From NCBI GenBank assembly GCA_946699065.1, contig CAMPDV010000442.1:62001-126000 (forward strand): a stretch of 64,000 nt of DNA. The letters are read 5' to 3'. A program made the translations under genes and the position numbers. The stretch's first letter is position 1. Each line of letters starts with the position of its first letter. The DNA is from Loxodes magnus. Taxonomy: Eukaryota > Ciliophora > Karyorelictea > Loxodida > Loxodidae. A model generated the notes under the pieces. It was not told where the DNA came from. It saw nothing but the letters and a program-made list of their open reading frames with translations, and made no database searches. Below, in pieces: positions 48,893 to 60,700 of the stretch.

Positions 48893-49232
48893 TGAGCACC
48901 TAGCACTCTCGTTAGTGCGCGGCTCTTTTAATTAATTTTATTTAATGTCGAAAAATAAAATTTTATGGGTCTCTCTATCCTTGTTTTTCTTCCTACATCC
49001 CTGTAATTTTTCCTTCCAAAGCATAGGATACAATATGCGATTACGGGTACATTTCCCCGACCTATGATGAAGAAAATTTCCTCCTAACATTTAGAGTTCT
49101 CCAGTTTGTCGCATCTTCCTTCTTTTGTTATTGGTTTCTCTTCCTCCGATTTATCCTTCGTCCGCGCTCATTTTTTGGCTGCCTTGCTGGGCCTGCAAGC
49201 AGCATCCGAAGGAAAGGACTTTCCACCGTATT
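48893..49232 (-). mobile_element. SINE-like element, family B, full length
   Basis: Minus-strand element. In its own sense it starts GGTGGAAAGTCC and has an internal near-perfect hairpin GCTGCTTGC-AGGCCCA-GCAAGGCAGC (plus-strand 49178-49203). It contains the core GTACCCGTAATCGC and ends in GAGCCGCGCACTAACGAGAG-TGC..GCTC. It is about nine-tenths identical to the copy at 54.4-54.8 kb. The G+C content is far above the surroundings. Confidence 0.88.
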
Positions 49233-49239
49233 GAAAAAT

Positions 49240-49950
49240 AATAAAATGTAAGTAATGTAGGTAATAGTTGTGTTATGCTTTTAAGGTATTGGTACTGCCT
49301 TGTTGTAAATGAATAATATTGAAAGCATTAAAGTTGATGATTTTTAAAAGAGAAATGTATAATTTGATAATAAATATTATTTAAATAAAACTAATTAATC
49401 AATTTATAAAATAAACAAAAAATAATAAATCTTAGCGTTAAAACTTTAAAAGCAATAATAATTTCCATTATATCTTTAAATTATAATGTCTTTTAGAGAA
49501 CCAATTTATATATCAACATATAATTTAAATAATAATCTTTTTATTAAAACTAAATCATTGTTTAAGTATCTCAAGATACATTTATTACTTCAAATATTAA
49601 TTCATTTAATTATCAAATCTTTTTATTTATTATTATATATTATACTTAAAAACAATATTTACCAACCAGATTTAAATCATATTAATACATAAAACTGCTA
49701 ATCAAATATCTAATTCCTATTATTTACCTAATTATTACATCAATCTAATTATTTACTATTTATCCTAATTATATAGATTAACCTTTAAATACATACCTAA
49801 AGTAACTATATTCAATTCATTACTCAACCAGATTTAATATCAACATTTTATAAGTAACTTCAAATATTCAAATCTAACTTTTTTCTATAACAATCAAACC
49901 TTAAACTAAACTAATATTATAAAATTACTCATTTATATTCAAAACATTAT
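49240..49950. other. A+T-rich spacer
   Basis: No gene recognised. An open frame at 49486-49692 is low-complexity Ile/Leu/Asn/Tyr. Confidence 0.5.
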
Positions 49951-49954
49951 ATTA

Positions 49955-50232
49955 TACAGTCTAGAACCCAATGGGCTCGCAGTTCTTTTATAAACTTTTT
50001 TAAAGTAAAAAACATTTTTTTCTTTCACGGTGCCAGCTTTCCTTTATGAGTCTTACTTTCTATAGAATCGTGATCAGAATGCTACTCTTAGAGACCTTAG
50101 TATCTAGCATCTTTCATCATTAACAGTACTTGATGTCTCTTTATCTCTTGGCTCCTACCTAGATTTTTGTTCGTTTTTTGCACATAACGTATTTCAAGCT
50201 GCCAGAGTTAAAGTCGATCTCAGTTGTATTAT
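49955..50232 (-). mobile_element. SINE-like element, family A, diverged
   Basis: Minus-strand copy. A shortened hairpin (CTAGAACCCAATGGGCTCGCAG) at about 49962-49984 is followed by a body matching the 48.3 kb copy. Shared pieces include AGAGACCTTAGTATCTAGCAT, ACTTGATGTCTCTTT and GGCTCCTACCTAGATTTTTG, each split by short differences. It is more diverged than the other family A copies. Confidence 0.72.
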
Positions 50233-50234
50233 TT

Positions 50235-51240
50235 TTGGTATTTAAAATAAATGATATATAATAAATATAATTTAAATGGTTTTAATCTAAAATTAAATTT
50301 GAAGTTTATTAAAATAAGTAAATTATTTATTTCTTTATTTAGTTTATTTTTAAATATTCTATAATTAATCATCTAGCATATTGTTTTGAAAACATATATA
50401 GTAAAGATATCCCATTTAATTATTAAATTATTGCCATAATTAATGATCTTTTAACTATCTTCCTATCTAAATAAGTTATATAAGCATATTAATTTAGTCT
50501 TTAATATAAGTTCAATAATACTCCCTTATTTGTAATAATTTATCTTCTATTAAGTTATCTATAAACTATTTATAATATATCATAATATTTATATATATTC
50601 AATAGATTAAAGCAGAATACAACTTAATATACCACTATCAAATATCTAGATACATTAATATTAGACTAACCTAACCTAGTTTATCATACTAATTGTAATC
50701 ATCTAATCTAAACTGTTATATTTACACTTTTACCTCATTTATTTACTTTATAATCAAATGTAAGTCATCTACCTATGCTAATACTGCTCTTATCCTTTTA
50801 ACCTAACTAACGCTATTCCTACTGTCTTACCTTGTTCTCACACTTTCTGTAGTTTATGCTTAAGGACTTAGTACTATTTATAGAATCAAATCAGCTGCTG
50901 TATTTGTTATAAGGTATTTCACTTTAGATTTGAAGATTTACCTATAAAGTAAGAATGGGTAGAGATATTGCAATAATAGTAAGAGAAGATGAATATTAGA
51001 AAGTAATGGTAATAGAAATGAAATGAAGAAGTAAATTGATGAGAAGCAAAATAAAATAACTAAGAAGCAATAAATAGTTAGCTATTAGTTTATAAATCAA
51101 ATACTCTCATAACATATTACATTACTAAAATAATAGGAACTAAATAATATATAGAAATATAGCATCCTTCTATAATATTTTATTTCTATCATCTAAAAAT
51201 ATTCCTCAACTACAATCAAGTAACAATATTAACGGATAAA
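50235..51240. other. spacer upstream of the kelch gene
   Basis: Mostly A+T-rich. The plus strand directly upstream of the kelch start (50950-51240) is open in a neighbouring frame and might contain an upstream exon, but shows no motif. Confidence 0.4.
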
Positions 51241-51247
51241 AGCTAAA

Positions 51248-52117
51248 ATGATTGATTAAGGAATTATTAAGCCAGATATAAAATAAATAATTTAAGCTGA
51301 GTAGAATATAAAGGAAAGTAAATAAATTCATTTATTTATATGGGAATCTTAAATTCTTTTACTATTTAATATAGAAACAGAATAAATTAAAAAAGTTTAA
51401 ATAAATACTTAAGTTCCTATTTTAAGTAGAAGCGTTGAATATAGAAATAAATTATATTTAGTTGGAGGAAAAATACATGAATAAGGAGTAAAAGATACTT
51501 GATAATTAGACTTTTAAGGAAATAGTAGAAAACTAGCTGATCTTAACTAAGGAAGATTTTTATTTGGAATAGCAGCAGCTTAAGATTAAATTTATGTAGT
51601 AGGAGGATCTTTTGATTATAGTAAAGTTTTTAGAACAGTAGAAAGATTAAAGATAGGAAGTTAAAATAAATGATAAAAATGCTCTTAGTTTCCTTTAGGA
51701 ATAGCATATTAGACATTAGTAGTAGATAAAAGTGAATAAAATATTTATTCGTTTGGAGGAATGAACTAAAATAGATAAAGTTTAAATGACATATGAAAAT
51801 ATAATATAAAGAACGATATATGAAATAAATGTAATTTAATTATTCCTGAAGCTGTTACTTATCCTTTTGTATTACTTGAACCTCTAATTATAGTTGGAGG
51901 AGTAAATAATTTTAATAATGAAGAATTTTTAAGAAAGATGTATAAAAGAAGCAATCAGCAATGATAATAAATAGAATTTAAACATAATTCTTATAATTTA
52001 TCAGCATTTAAAACTAGAGATAGATTTGCTTATACTTTTATTTCTGATTATGGTAAGTTTTTATTGTTGAGAGTCGACGTAGTAAATTTGGGTTACAAGA
52101 CGTTAAAAATAAAGTGA
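51248..52117 (+). CDS. kelch-repeat protein
   Basis: Kelch beta-propeller protein of about 289 residues, a likely protein-interaction module. Four kelch repeats carry the Gly-Gly pair and the spaced Trp: LYLVGGKIHE, IYVVGGSFDY, IYSFGGMNQN and LIIVGGVNNF. The conserved Trp is TGA in all of them: KDT-W, QNK-W-QKC, NDI-W-KYN, NDI-W-NKC and QQ-W-QQ. Before the repeats the protein reads LLLFNIETEQIKK, then PILSRSVEYRNK, typical of a first blade edge. The start is the ATG at 51248; the frame upstream is also open, so the N-terminus may be longer. The gene ends at two consecutive TGA codons (52115-52120), supporting TGA as the stop. Four blades suggest a partial propeller or dimerisation. Confidence 0.85.
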
Positions 52118-52119
52118 TG

Positions 52120-53640
52120 AAGTTAAAGAGACAAATATGAATTAATTTAAAGTATTTTTAATAATAAATTTTATATTATTTTATATTTTAAATTTTTATT
52201 ATTTAGCATTTTAGAAGTTAGTAATTTGATAATTAATAATATTTTATATAAGCCTTATTTTAAATATTTACAAGAATAAAATAATAATTTCTTACTGAAA
52301 ATAAATATTTAAGCAGTATTATTATGAAAATTTTAACCTATAATTTTAGAATAAGTACCCTATTTTGGCTTTGTGCAATGTAAAGTAGTTAGAAAAATAA
52401 GAAATTATCTATATGAAATATAAAATTTTATATATTTTTGATTTATTTAAGCAACTTATTAAGAAATTATAATAACTATAATTTTAAGTGAATTCTCTTT
52501 AAGCCATCATGTATTTTACCAGTTAATATCACTAGCATCCTTTATGCGATTCCGACTCAATAATACATGATTACATTTACTTCTTCATAATCTTCTTCCA
52601 TAAGATCTAATAAGTTGGTAATTTGAGTTAGTTTATCTTAAAATGTGCTGTTGTAATAATTGAAAAGTGAAATATATAAATTTTTTGAGTCTTGATTCAT
52701 ATTTAATTTTGTATATGTATCTTAGATATATCTTATAAGTTTTAAAATATTATAATAAAAGCGATCCAGTTTAGATTTCTGAATTTAGGATTTTTGATTT
52801 TAAAAATAAATGTAATTAAAGTTTTGTTGATGCAGCTGTATAATAATTTTGATAGAATTGTATTTGTAAATATAATAATGATATTTATAGTGGTTTATTC
52901 TTATATATTTATAAAGTTTATTATAAAAAATGTAAACTTTAACTGATTTATTATTTATCTCTAATCTGTATATATTACTTAGTTTAATTAAAGATACTTT
53001 ATATCACAGATATTCAATTTTATATACAAATTTTAAATCATTATCATTTTACCTATATCATTTTTAAATCATACTAAATTCTATTTTCTAAAATTCATCC
53101 AAATTTACATTTTTATAAACCTAATTTATAAGATGATAAAGTAAGAGTTTTATTAGCAATCTTTAAAAATTAAGTAAGATATAAATAATTTTAAGATAAA
53201 TAAAAGAAATTAAAATATTTTAATAAATCTTACCATTAATCTATTCTATTCGGATTTTATAAACCTAAAACTCATAATATTTATGTATATTGTAAAATCT
53301 TAAAATTATTTACTTTTTCTATAGTAATTGCTTTAAAATAAATAAAAAGCAAATTACTTTAAATTTGTTTAAACTAAAATATTTACTTTATTCATTTTAT
53401 AAATTAATTAAACTCTTTTATACCATTAAAGATAGATCAAATTTATAACTTATGTATCATCAATTTCTTTTATAGATCATTTTTATATTATAAAATATTA
53501 CTTACAAATTTATCTATGCACCATTAATTTATATAACAAAAACCAATTATATTATCGATATTTAGATATATTTTAAATTATAATAAACTATTATATATTA
53601 AATAAAATATTTCCTAAGAAATAATCGACCAAAAACTAAC
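52120..53640. other. A+T-rich intergenic region
   Basis: No gene, RNA or repeat array recognised. Confidence 0.5.
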
Positions 53641-53700
53641 AGGAAATCGAACAATAAAGCTCTCTAATCGAAATATACTCTAGAAACGGAAAACAAAAAA

Positions 53701-54430
53701 ATGCAACAATCACTTCTAGACTTTATTTAACGATTAGATTCTCTAACTTTTACTTTGCAATAATTATAAAACGAAAATTAATGGTTAGAAACAGAAATAA
53801 GCACTAAAGACTTGATGTTGCAAGGTAATTAAAAAATGGAAAAAACGGAGTAAAAAATAGCAGAAAATAATAAACCAATTCTAATCTTAATAATGATCCT
53901 ATGGTAATAGAAGAACAAAATTTAAATTCTTTTACGGAAAAAAATTGTCAATTTTTTAAGATTCCAAAAGTGCTAAAAATGCTTAAAAATAGGACATAGC
54001 AAGAAATATTGTAAAAAAAGATGTTTTTATTGCTAAAAGGTTGGACACATCTTTAGAAGATGCTGGTATTTTCAGAAGAAGCAAGAATCTAATAATTGAA
54101 AGATATGAAATAATATGATAAAATTATACTGTTCTCCAGAAGGAAGACTTTACAAGAAAAAATTATACGGTGGAGATAATTACTATTGGATATAGTAAAT
54201 ACTCAAAAAAGAAGGACGAGGAAGATGTTGGGACCTAATTGAGATTGAAGAAAAATTCCTAAGATCAAGAAAGGTTATGTACAACACGATATGCAATAGA
54301 AGACGCAAACTCTGAAGAAGACATGAATGATTAATTTACATCTTAAAACTCATAAACTAATTAGTGGCAAACCAAATAAAGGTGAAATCATTTAATATAT
54401 TATGTTATAAATAAATAAATTCGATTATAG
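53701..54430 (+). mobile_element. Gag-like ORF with two CCHC zinc knuckles
   Basis: Retroelement Gag/ORF1-like protein, the best copy of its family here. It starts MQQSLLDFIQRLDSLTFTLQ and is followed by a coiled-coil segment. After a frame change near 53890-53930 come two perfect C-x2-C-x4-H-x4-C knuckles: CQKCLKIGHSKKYC (53971-54012) and CFYCQKVGHIFRRC (54022-54063). The block LYCSPEGRLYKKK follows. Such knuckles bind RNA or single-stranded DNA. No reverse transcriptase lies downstream; a minus-strand SINE abuts it at 54428. It is related to copies at 0.05, 10, 20 and 28 kb. Whether it belongs to a LINE or another element type is not shown. Confidence 0.75.
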
Positions 54431-54770
54431 AGCGCGTAGCATTTTCGTTGGTGCGCAGCTGTTTAAATTAATTTTATTTTATGTCGAAAATTTTATATGT
54501 CTCTCTTTTCTCTCTTTTCTTGTTTCCTCTTCCTACGTTCCTGTAAATTTTCCTTCCAAAACATAGGATGCAATATGCGATTACGGGTACATTTCACCGA
54601 CCTATGATGAGGAAAGTTTCATGCTGACATTCAGAGTTCTCCAGCTTGTCACATCTTTCTTCTCTTGTTATTTGTTTCTCTTCTTCCGATTTATCCTCCA
54701 TCCGCGCTCATTTTTTGCTGGCTTACTGGGCCTCCAAGCAGCATCCGAAGGAGAGGGCTTTCCACCCTAT
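54428..54770 (-). mobile_element. SINE-like element, family B, full length
   Basis: Minus-strand copy about nine-tenths identical to the one at 48.9-49.2 kb, with hairpin GAGCGCGTAGCATTTTCGTT-GGTGCGCAGC at 54434-54464. Its 3' end lies directly against the 3' end of the Gag-like ORF copy. That could be an insertion next to or into the retroelement tail. Confidence 0.87.
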
Positions 54771-54949
54771 TTAAATTATGCAATAATAAAGTTTTATTAA
54801 AATTAAATATAAATATGAGATATTTAATTAAAGCTTAATAAAATTAATTAATTGTTAATTGAATATTTTAAATTTATAAATAAATAACTTATTCTATATC
54901 TAGTATTATTTTTCATTTATTCAAAAATAATTAAAAAGAGTTTAAAAGT

Positions 54950-55290
54950 TGTAATGAATTAATAGTTTCAAAAATTGCCATTTGCAATGCAGACATTATT
55001 GAGGAACTTGAAAGTCATAAAGCTTTTAAAGAAAAAGACAAGAAGAAATTAATTCTTTATGACTAAAACTATATAAACAAACATTTTTCGAAGAATCAAA
55101 TTCCAAAAATAGACAAATTAATCAAAAATTTTCATTCTAAATTACTAAAAAAGCGTATTGAAATGTTTGAACTACAAAATGAGCTTTTAGAAGAGTTTCT
55201 AGAAGGAAAAAAAGACAAATTTCATCAAGACAATAAATAAAAATATATGATAGAGAAAGAACAAAAAGAAGCTTGATTGGCATTTACAAA
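54950..55290 (+). CDS. hypothetical coiled-coil protein, fragment
   Basis: Not recognised. The plus strand reads KIAICNADIIEELESHKAF and continues with a Lys/Glu-rich, helix-forming stretch to a TGA at about 55273-55275, with few TAA/TAG codons and ordinary composition. No clear start codon was found in frame nearby. A second basic stretch (AENKIKASTMIHKRKGFK.., 55605-55790) may be a related exon in another frame. The remaining sequence to 56037 shows nothing else. Confidence 0.4.
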
Positions 55291-56037
55291 CTTTTATCTT
55301 TCAACATATTTGTAATATTTATAGTCTAAGCTAAATTTATTGCAACTATGTCTCAATATTCTTAAATATTGAAACTATTGAATTTTAATTAATTAATAAA
55401 GAGTATAAAAATTCTAAAAATCATACGAAAACTGAACTTTTTAAGAAAAATTAAGAAAGTAAATATAAACTCATGAGTGTAAAATATTACAAACCTATTT
55501 TATAGACTAATTTATGATAATTTAAAAAAGAATCTTTCTCATTCTCATATCCATCTCTTTTCTTAATTTAATCTTTCTATAAATTTATCTTTTTCATAAT
55601 AAGAGCCGAAAATAAGATAAAGGCTTCAACTATGATACATAAGAGAAAAGGATTTAAAATTAAGGCTGTTTTGAATAAGACATTTTTTGAAGAAAAAATA
55701 AAAATAAACATGACTAGAGAAAAATATAAAAACCCATAGAAATCTTAAAGAGCCAAAGCAGAAAGAAAATTATTTATTTATTTTTTATAATTATTTAATT
55801 TTACTATGACCTATATTCGAAAAAGAAGCGATTAAATAACAATTTTCTTAGATAATTAAAAAGAAAATAATTGAAAAAAATTTTTAATATTAGTTAATAA
55901 GCCTCCATTCGGAATTTAATAAATTTAAGAGATAAAAAGGAATCAAAAATATTATTAGAAAGAAAGAAAAAAAGTATAACATAAGACAAAAAGACAAATC
56001 TAAATTAAAACTAAACGCTAATTAAAACTTACTTACA

Positions 56038-59000
56038 ATGTCAAAAAAATCTAGTACCTATAATCCATTTACTCTTCCAATTTAAATAATACTTAAATAT
56101 TTAAAGAGAAAGAATTTTCTTTATATGCTAAAACTAAAAAATTGTTTAGGTGGAAGATGTAAATTACTCAAAAGCCAAGAAAGGGAGCAAATGCTGAGTT
56201 TAGATCTTAGTAGTCTTTCAACTTTAATCAATGAATTTCAGTTTATAGAAGAGCAATAGTTAAACCTTATGGAAAGAGTCCACAAGAAAACATTCTTTGA
56301 GAAAACCTCTAAAGAGAGTTTCTATCTTTTTTAAGCTGTATAATACTTATGAATATTAGATAGTAAGATATAGAACTTTCAAAAGTAACTCTAAAATAAT
56401 GCAAAAATTATACTTTCTTATGAAATCGTAAAAATAGCAACGCAATACCAAAGAAAGAGTGAAATTAATTAAGGAGAGTAAAAAGTAAAGAAGACATTTC
56501 TATTCAGTATAAATAAAAAGCTAAGATTATATACTAAAAATGTTAATGCAAATACCACTGAATCAAATAAGCATATAAATATGTCCTCTATTTATGGGCT
56601 ATATATAAAGCTATAATACAAAGGAAACTGGAATGCATATTCCTTTTTACTGGAGATTAGATTTAATATCATATATTTTAATTAAAACAGAAAAAACGCA
56701 GGCTGAGTCAAAAGTGTATACAAGTTAGAGAGAAAAGATAAAGATATCAAAGCGATAGCTCGTTATATTGCAGAAGTAAATTAAGTTTGTTGAAAAAATA
56801 TTTTATACCAGGTTTATATAAGAATATGTTTCTAGACATATTAATGATATCTAATCCAAACACCAATTTATCATTTTCAATATTTTCTCAAAACATAAAA
56901 ATTTCTCTAAGTTCTAGGATTTAAAAGATCTATTTAAGTTATCAAAACACTACACTAAGATTAATTAAGATATTATTGTCTACTAATTTAAATAATTAGT
57001 CTAATAAAAAGAAGGCTAGACTTATAGCTGAATAATGTAGTAAATATAAATTTAATTTGTAGTTAAAACTGAAAGATAAGAGGTGTATATAAAGTAATTC
57101 ACCTTAAGAAAAGCTTGTAAATATAAAATTAAAAGGAGCTAATGCAGAAAGTTTTGAAAGCAAGTACCTCAAGAATAAGAGGAAGAAACTTGTATTTAAT
57201 AATAGCTGAACTATTGAATAAAGAGTACCAACTAGATACTTAAACTTAATCTTAATGTTATTAAAGAAACCTTTTATATGTTTGGAATATTGCCAGTTGT
57301 AAGATAAGAAAGTAGGGAAAATAATGATAATACAAGTTGTAATCAAGGATTGAAGAATTAGCTTTATAGAGATCATAAATCATTCAAATTTCATACTTAT
57401 AGCTTTCTTAATTTTATTTTTCGAGATTATTGAGTAGAATCTGATGAAGTCAATATATAAAATTCCTTAAAGGGAGATAAATCTAAGATAGTCAACATTG
57501 TTTTGCTGCATCTAATCATTAACTATAATCAAATTAAACTGAATAATTAAAAGCTTTCTATTTCAATACATCTCCAAATAAATGAAATAAGAAAGATAGA
57601 TTATAAGAATCATTTGGAATCAATAAATGTAACTAAAGGATTGAGTATAATAAAAAGGTATATGATTAATAGAAAAAGAGAAGCTACTATATAATAAAGA
57701 AAGTATAAAACTAATCCAAGAGTAAGTTCACTTTAAGTAATTTAGAAGCTTACTTATTAAAAAATCTGGCAAATTGGAACAAAAATAGATACTCTAAAAG
57801 ACTAGAGATATAGTCACTTTTGTAAATTTATTAGTTATATTAAAAGTTAAGAAACCAAATAGATCCTAATTAAAAAGCACTTAAAGAAACTAAAGGTAAT
57901 AAGTCAAATCAAAAGTAAAGGAATCAATTAAGCAAGTATAATTTATTAAAAAGCCAAATATTTGGAAAATGTTTGAAAAATTGAAGAGCGTTAAATAGAT
58001 ATACTCTTGGAAAGTAAAATATATCTTAGTGGAAAAAAGGAAATATTATAGAAGATTTGTCTTAGCAGTATATTAAATAAAGATATACTCATCCAATAAA
58101 TTTCTATAAGCTATACTGATATAAGAAAATATCTTGCTAATATTATGAATAGTCAGATACAATGAAACTGACTTTAATGTTCATAAGTAAATTATAAGTA
58201 AAGTAATGTTTTTATTTATGTAGAGAGCTTATAGTAAAGTATTGCAAGATATACTTAATTAAGAATATTCAAACATAAGGCTCAAAACTTATATATCTTT
58301 GTCTTAAGTAACTAAATAAATAAGTTAATGTTATTTTTATTTTAAGAAAGGTGATCAATTAAAACTAAAAACTTACACTTTTATTAATAAGATAGGATAT
58401 ATACTTATAAGGAAGCATTAGCATAACTTTATATCTAATTATAACATGAGCATCTAATATTAGCCACCTAATAAGATAATAGGATGAAGTTAATTAGTTT
58501 AAAGCAATATAAAGAACTTAGAAAATACACATTTAATGAGAATGGAGAGATGATTTGAAGGGTAAGAAGCTATGTTGGCAAATTAAAGGAAAACTGAAAG
58601 AAAAGAGAAAAATATTAATTAGCTTAGTTCATAGGATTGCTGAAAAACTAGAAATTAACAGAGATTCATTCTTTAATAAACGCATTGATAGATAATCTTA
58701 GATCTATTGTCAGCAATACATTAAATAAAGTAAATTTGAATGGAGTTTGATTAAATAACTTTTGATGCGAAAGATGATTGTATATGCTTCCAAAATATCA
58801 GATAAGATAAATGAAATCATAAAGTCAGTTGGATTATGCATAATGTACTTTTAGACATTCATATCTTTCTTTTAATTTTAAATGTATAGCCTTTTAAATG
58901 AGTCGATATATAAAATAATATTCTAGTCTACCGCTCTTAGTAATTAAAAAATAGACTTCTCATTTTAGTCTATAAAGCTAAATTTCTAGCTTTTATTATT

Positions 59001-60700
59001 ATTGCAGTTTAATGTATTTAATTAAAGATAGTCCTTCAAGAAACTAAAGCTATTAGATCTACTTTTTGAGCTACTTAAATCTATTTTTTAAATAAAATTT
59101 GGCTTTCTTAATTTTATAGAATAAAAAATAAAGACACTGAAGATTGTAGCATCCTGGCTTAATTTACTTATGATTTCAGCTGTAAGAAAAAGAAATAAAA
59201 ATAGAAATTAAATTTTTGATTTGATCTTTGAACTATGCTTATAGTAGATGTTGAGGCTTTTCTAAAAATTGGATGAGAGAATTAATAGCTTCAAAGGTAA
59301 ATTTACTAACAGACTGAGAATCTTTTGTGGAACTGTAAGCAGATCTGAATTTTATACCAAATGAGAAGAAAGGCAAAGGTTTCTTGGTATAATGAAGAGA
59401 CAATATTAATATTAGCAAGATAAGACTCTAAAAAATGTAGCAATCAATGAAAAAATTTGAGTTCTTTAAAAGAAAATTTGCTCTATTAAGAATAAAACTG
59501 AATGAATAAACCAAAGAAAACCATTAAGTTTGCAGTAAAAAGCTTTTAAAGCAAAATATTATTATCCACATTAATCCAGAAAAGATTGTCAATAAATAAA
59601 GTGAAGTCAAAGAAGTTAGCAACAGATAATAGAATGAATAGTGATATTATAAATACAGAAAGAAAATTATTGATGAAATAAGCATCTTTTTGAGTAAAAG
59701 CAGAGAAATTAGACAGGCTTCCTTTGCATAACTTCTAGAAAGGTAATTGAAACTAACTTTGACTATTTAGAAGAGAATAAAAAATTATGGAATAACACAG
59801 AGCTTAAACAATTATGCATACACAAGATATGAAGGAATAGGCTGAGATAGGTAGAATTTACTATCTAAGGTACAGATTTCTAAAGCATTCATTTCATTAG
59901 TAAATGAGAGCTAAAATAAAGAAGAAAAAAAAAATTCTGAAAGGTTTACAAAATTGTCAAGGTGATAAACCCTTAGATGCTACAATTCAGGAAAAAACAG
60001 AAACCAAATATCAGAAAAATAAAATTATCCTTAATTTTGAGAAGGAAACATCAGAAGAGTAAGAGAAGACGATCTTAATGCAACTCTATTATTTGCTCAC
60101 TTTTATTAAGCAAAAATCTTGCTAAAACTACATTCTTTTAGTCATAGTAATTTTTGTCCTATTACCAGGTCTAATATATTTTTAATATTAATTAATTAAG
60201 TTTATAATTAATAAAAGAAGCTTAATAGCAAATCATAAATCTTCCTTTTCTATTATTATTTTTACTTATTTAAGTTTAACTAATTATTAATTTTAACAAA
60301 GTGTTTTAATATCTTCTCTATATTATATTAAACGAGCACTATCAAGTTTATAATCATCAAATAAATGCTATTCGATACTTATTAGCTAATAAGCATAAGA
60401 AACCCTCAAAATGGAGTGCTATTTAAGCTTTATTCCTAGTTATATTATTTCTTAAGAATCTTACTAGTCTTCTCTTTTTATCTAACCTATTATAATTATT
60501 AAGTCGTATAACAATATTATCCAAGTCTGTTTGCTAATAGCCTATGGATAAAAGAAATAATCATTTAAGGTTCTTTAGAATTTTCCACCTATTGGGTAAA
60601 TCTTTTGCGAAAATTCCAAAATTCATAGAATTTCTATTCCAGGATTTAGTTTGAAGGATCAAATTTTTTATTAGTTTTTTTCAAAAAATTTAGCCTTTTT
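56038..60700 (+). CDS. very large protein with C-terminal membrane segments, frame-broken
   Basis: Function not established. From the ATG at 56038 the plus strand reads MSKKSSTYNPFTLPIQ and stays open to about 56790. A +1 shift then leads into a frame open to about 59940 with occasional TGA (Trp), for example RFIQEYVSRHIND near its start. A further shift at an A10 run (59929-59938) leads into a frame with a strong hydrophobic segment, NYILLVIVIFVLLPGLIYF (60130-60187). The layout of a long helical cytosolic part and membrane spans reminds me of the large TmcB-like/PAS membrane proteins of ciliates, but no diagnostic motif confirms this. One long gene with indels in homopolymers is the simplest reading. 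Several decayed ORFs are the alternative. Confidence 0.4.

Noticed and set aside
57104-57376. 90-codon minus-strand open frame
   Set aside because: Antisense to the better-supported long plus-strand frame; low-complexity and without a motif.
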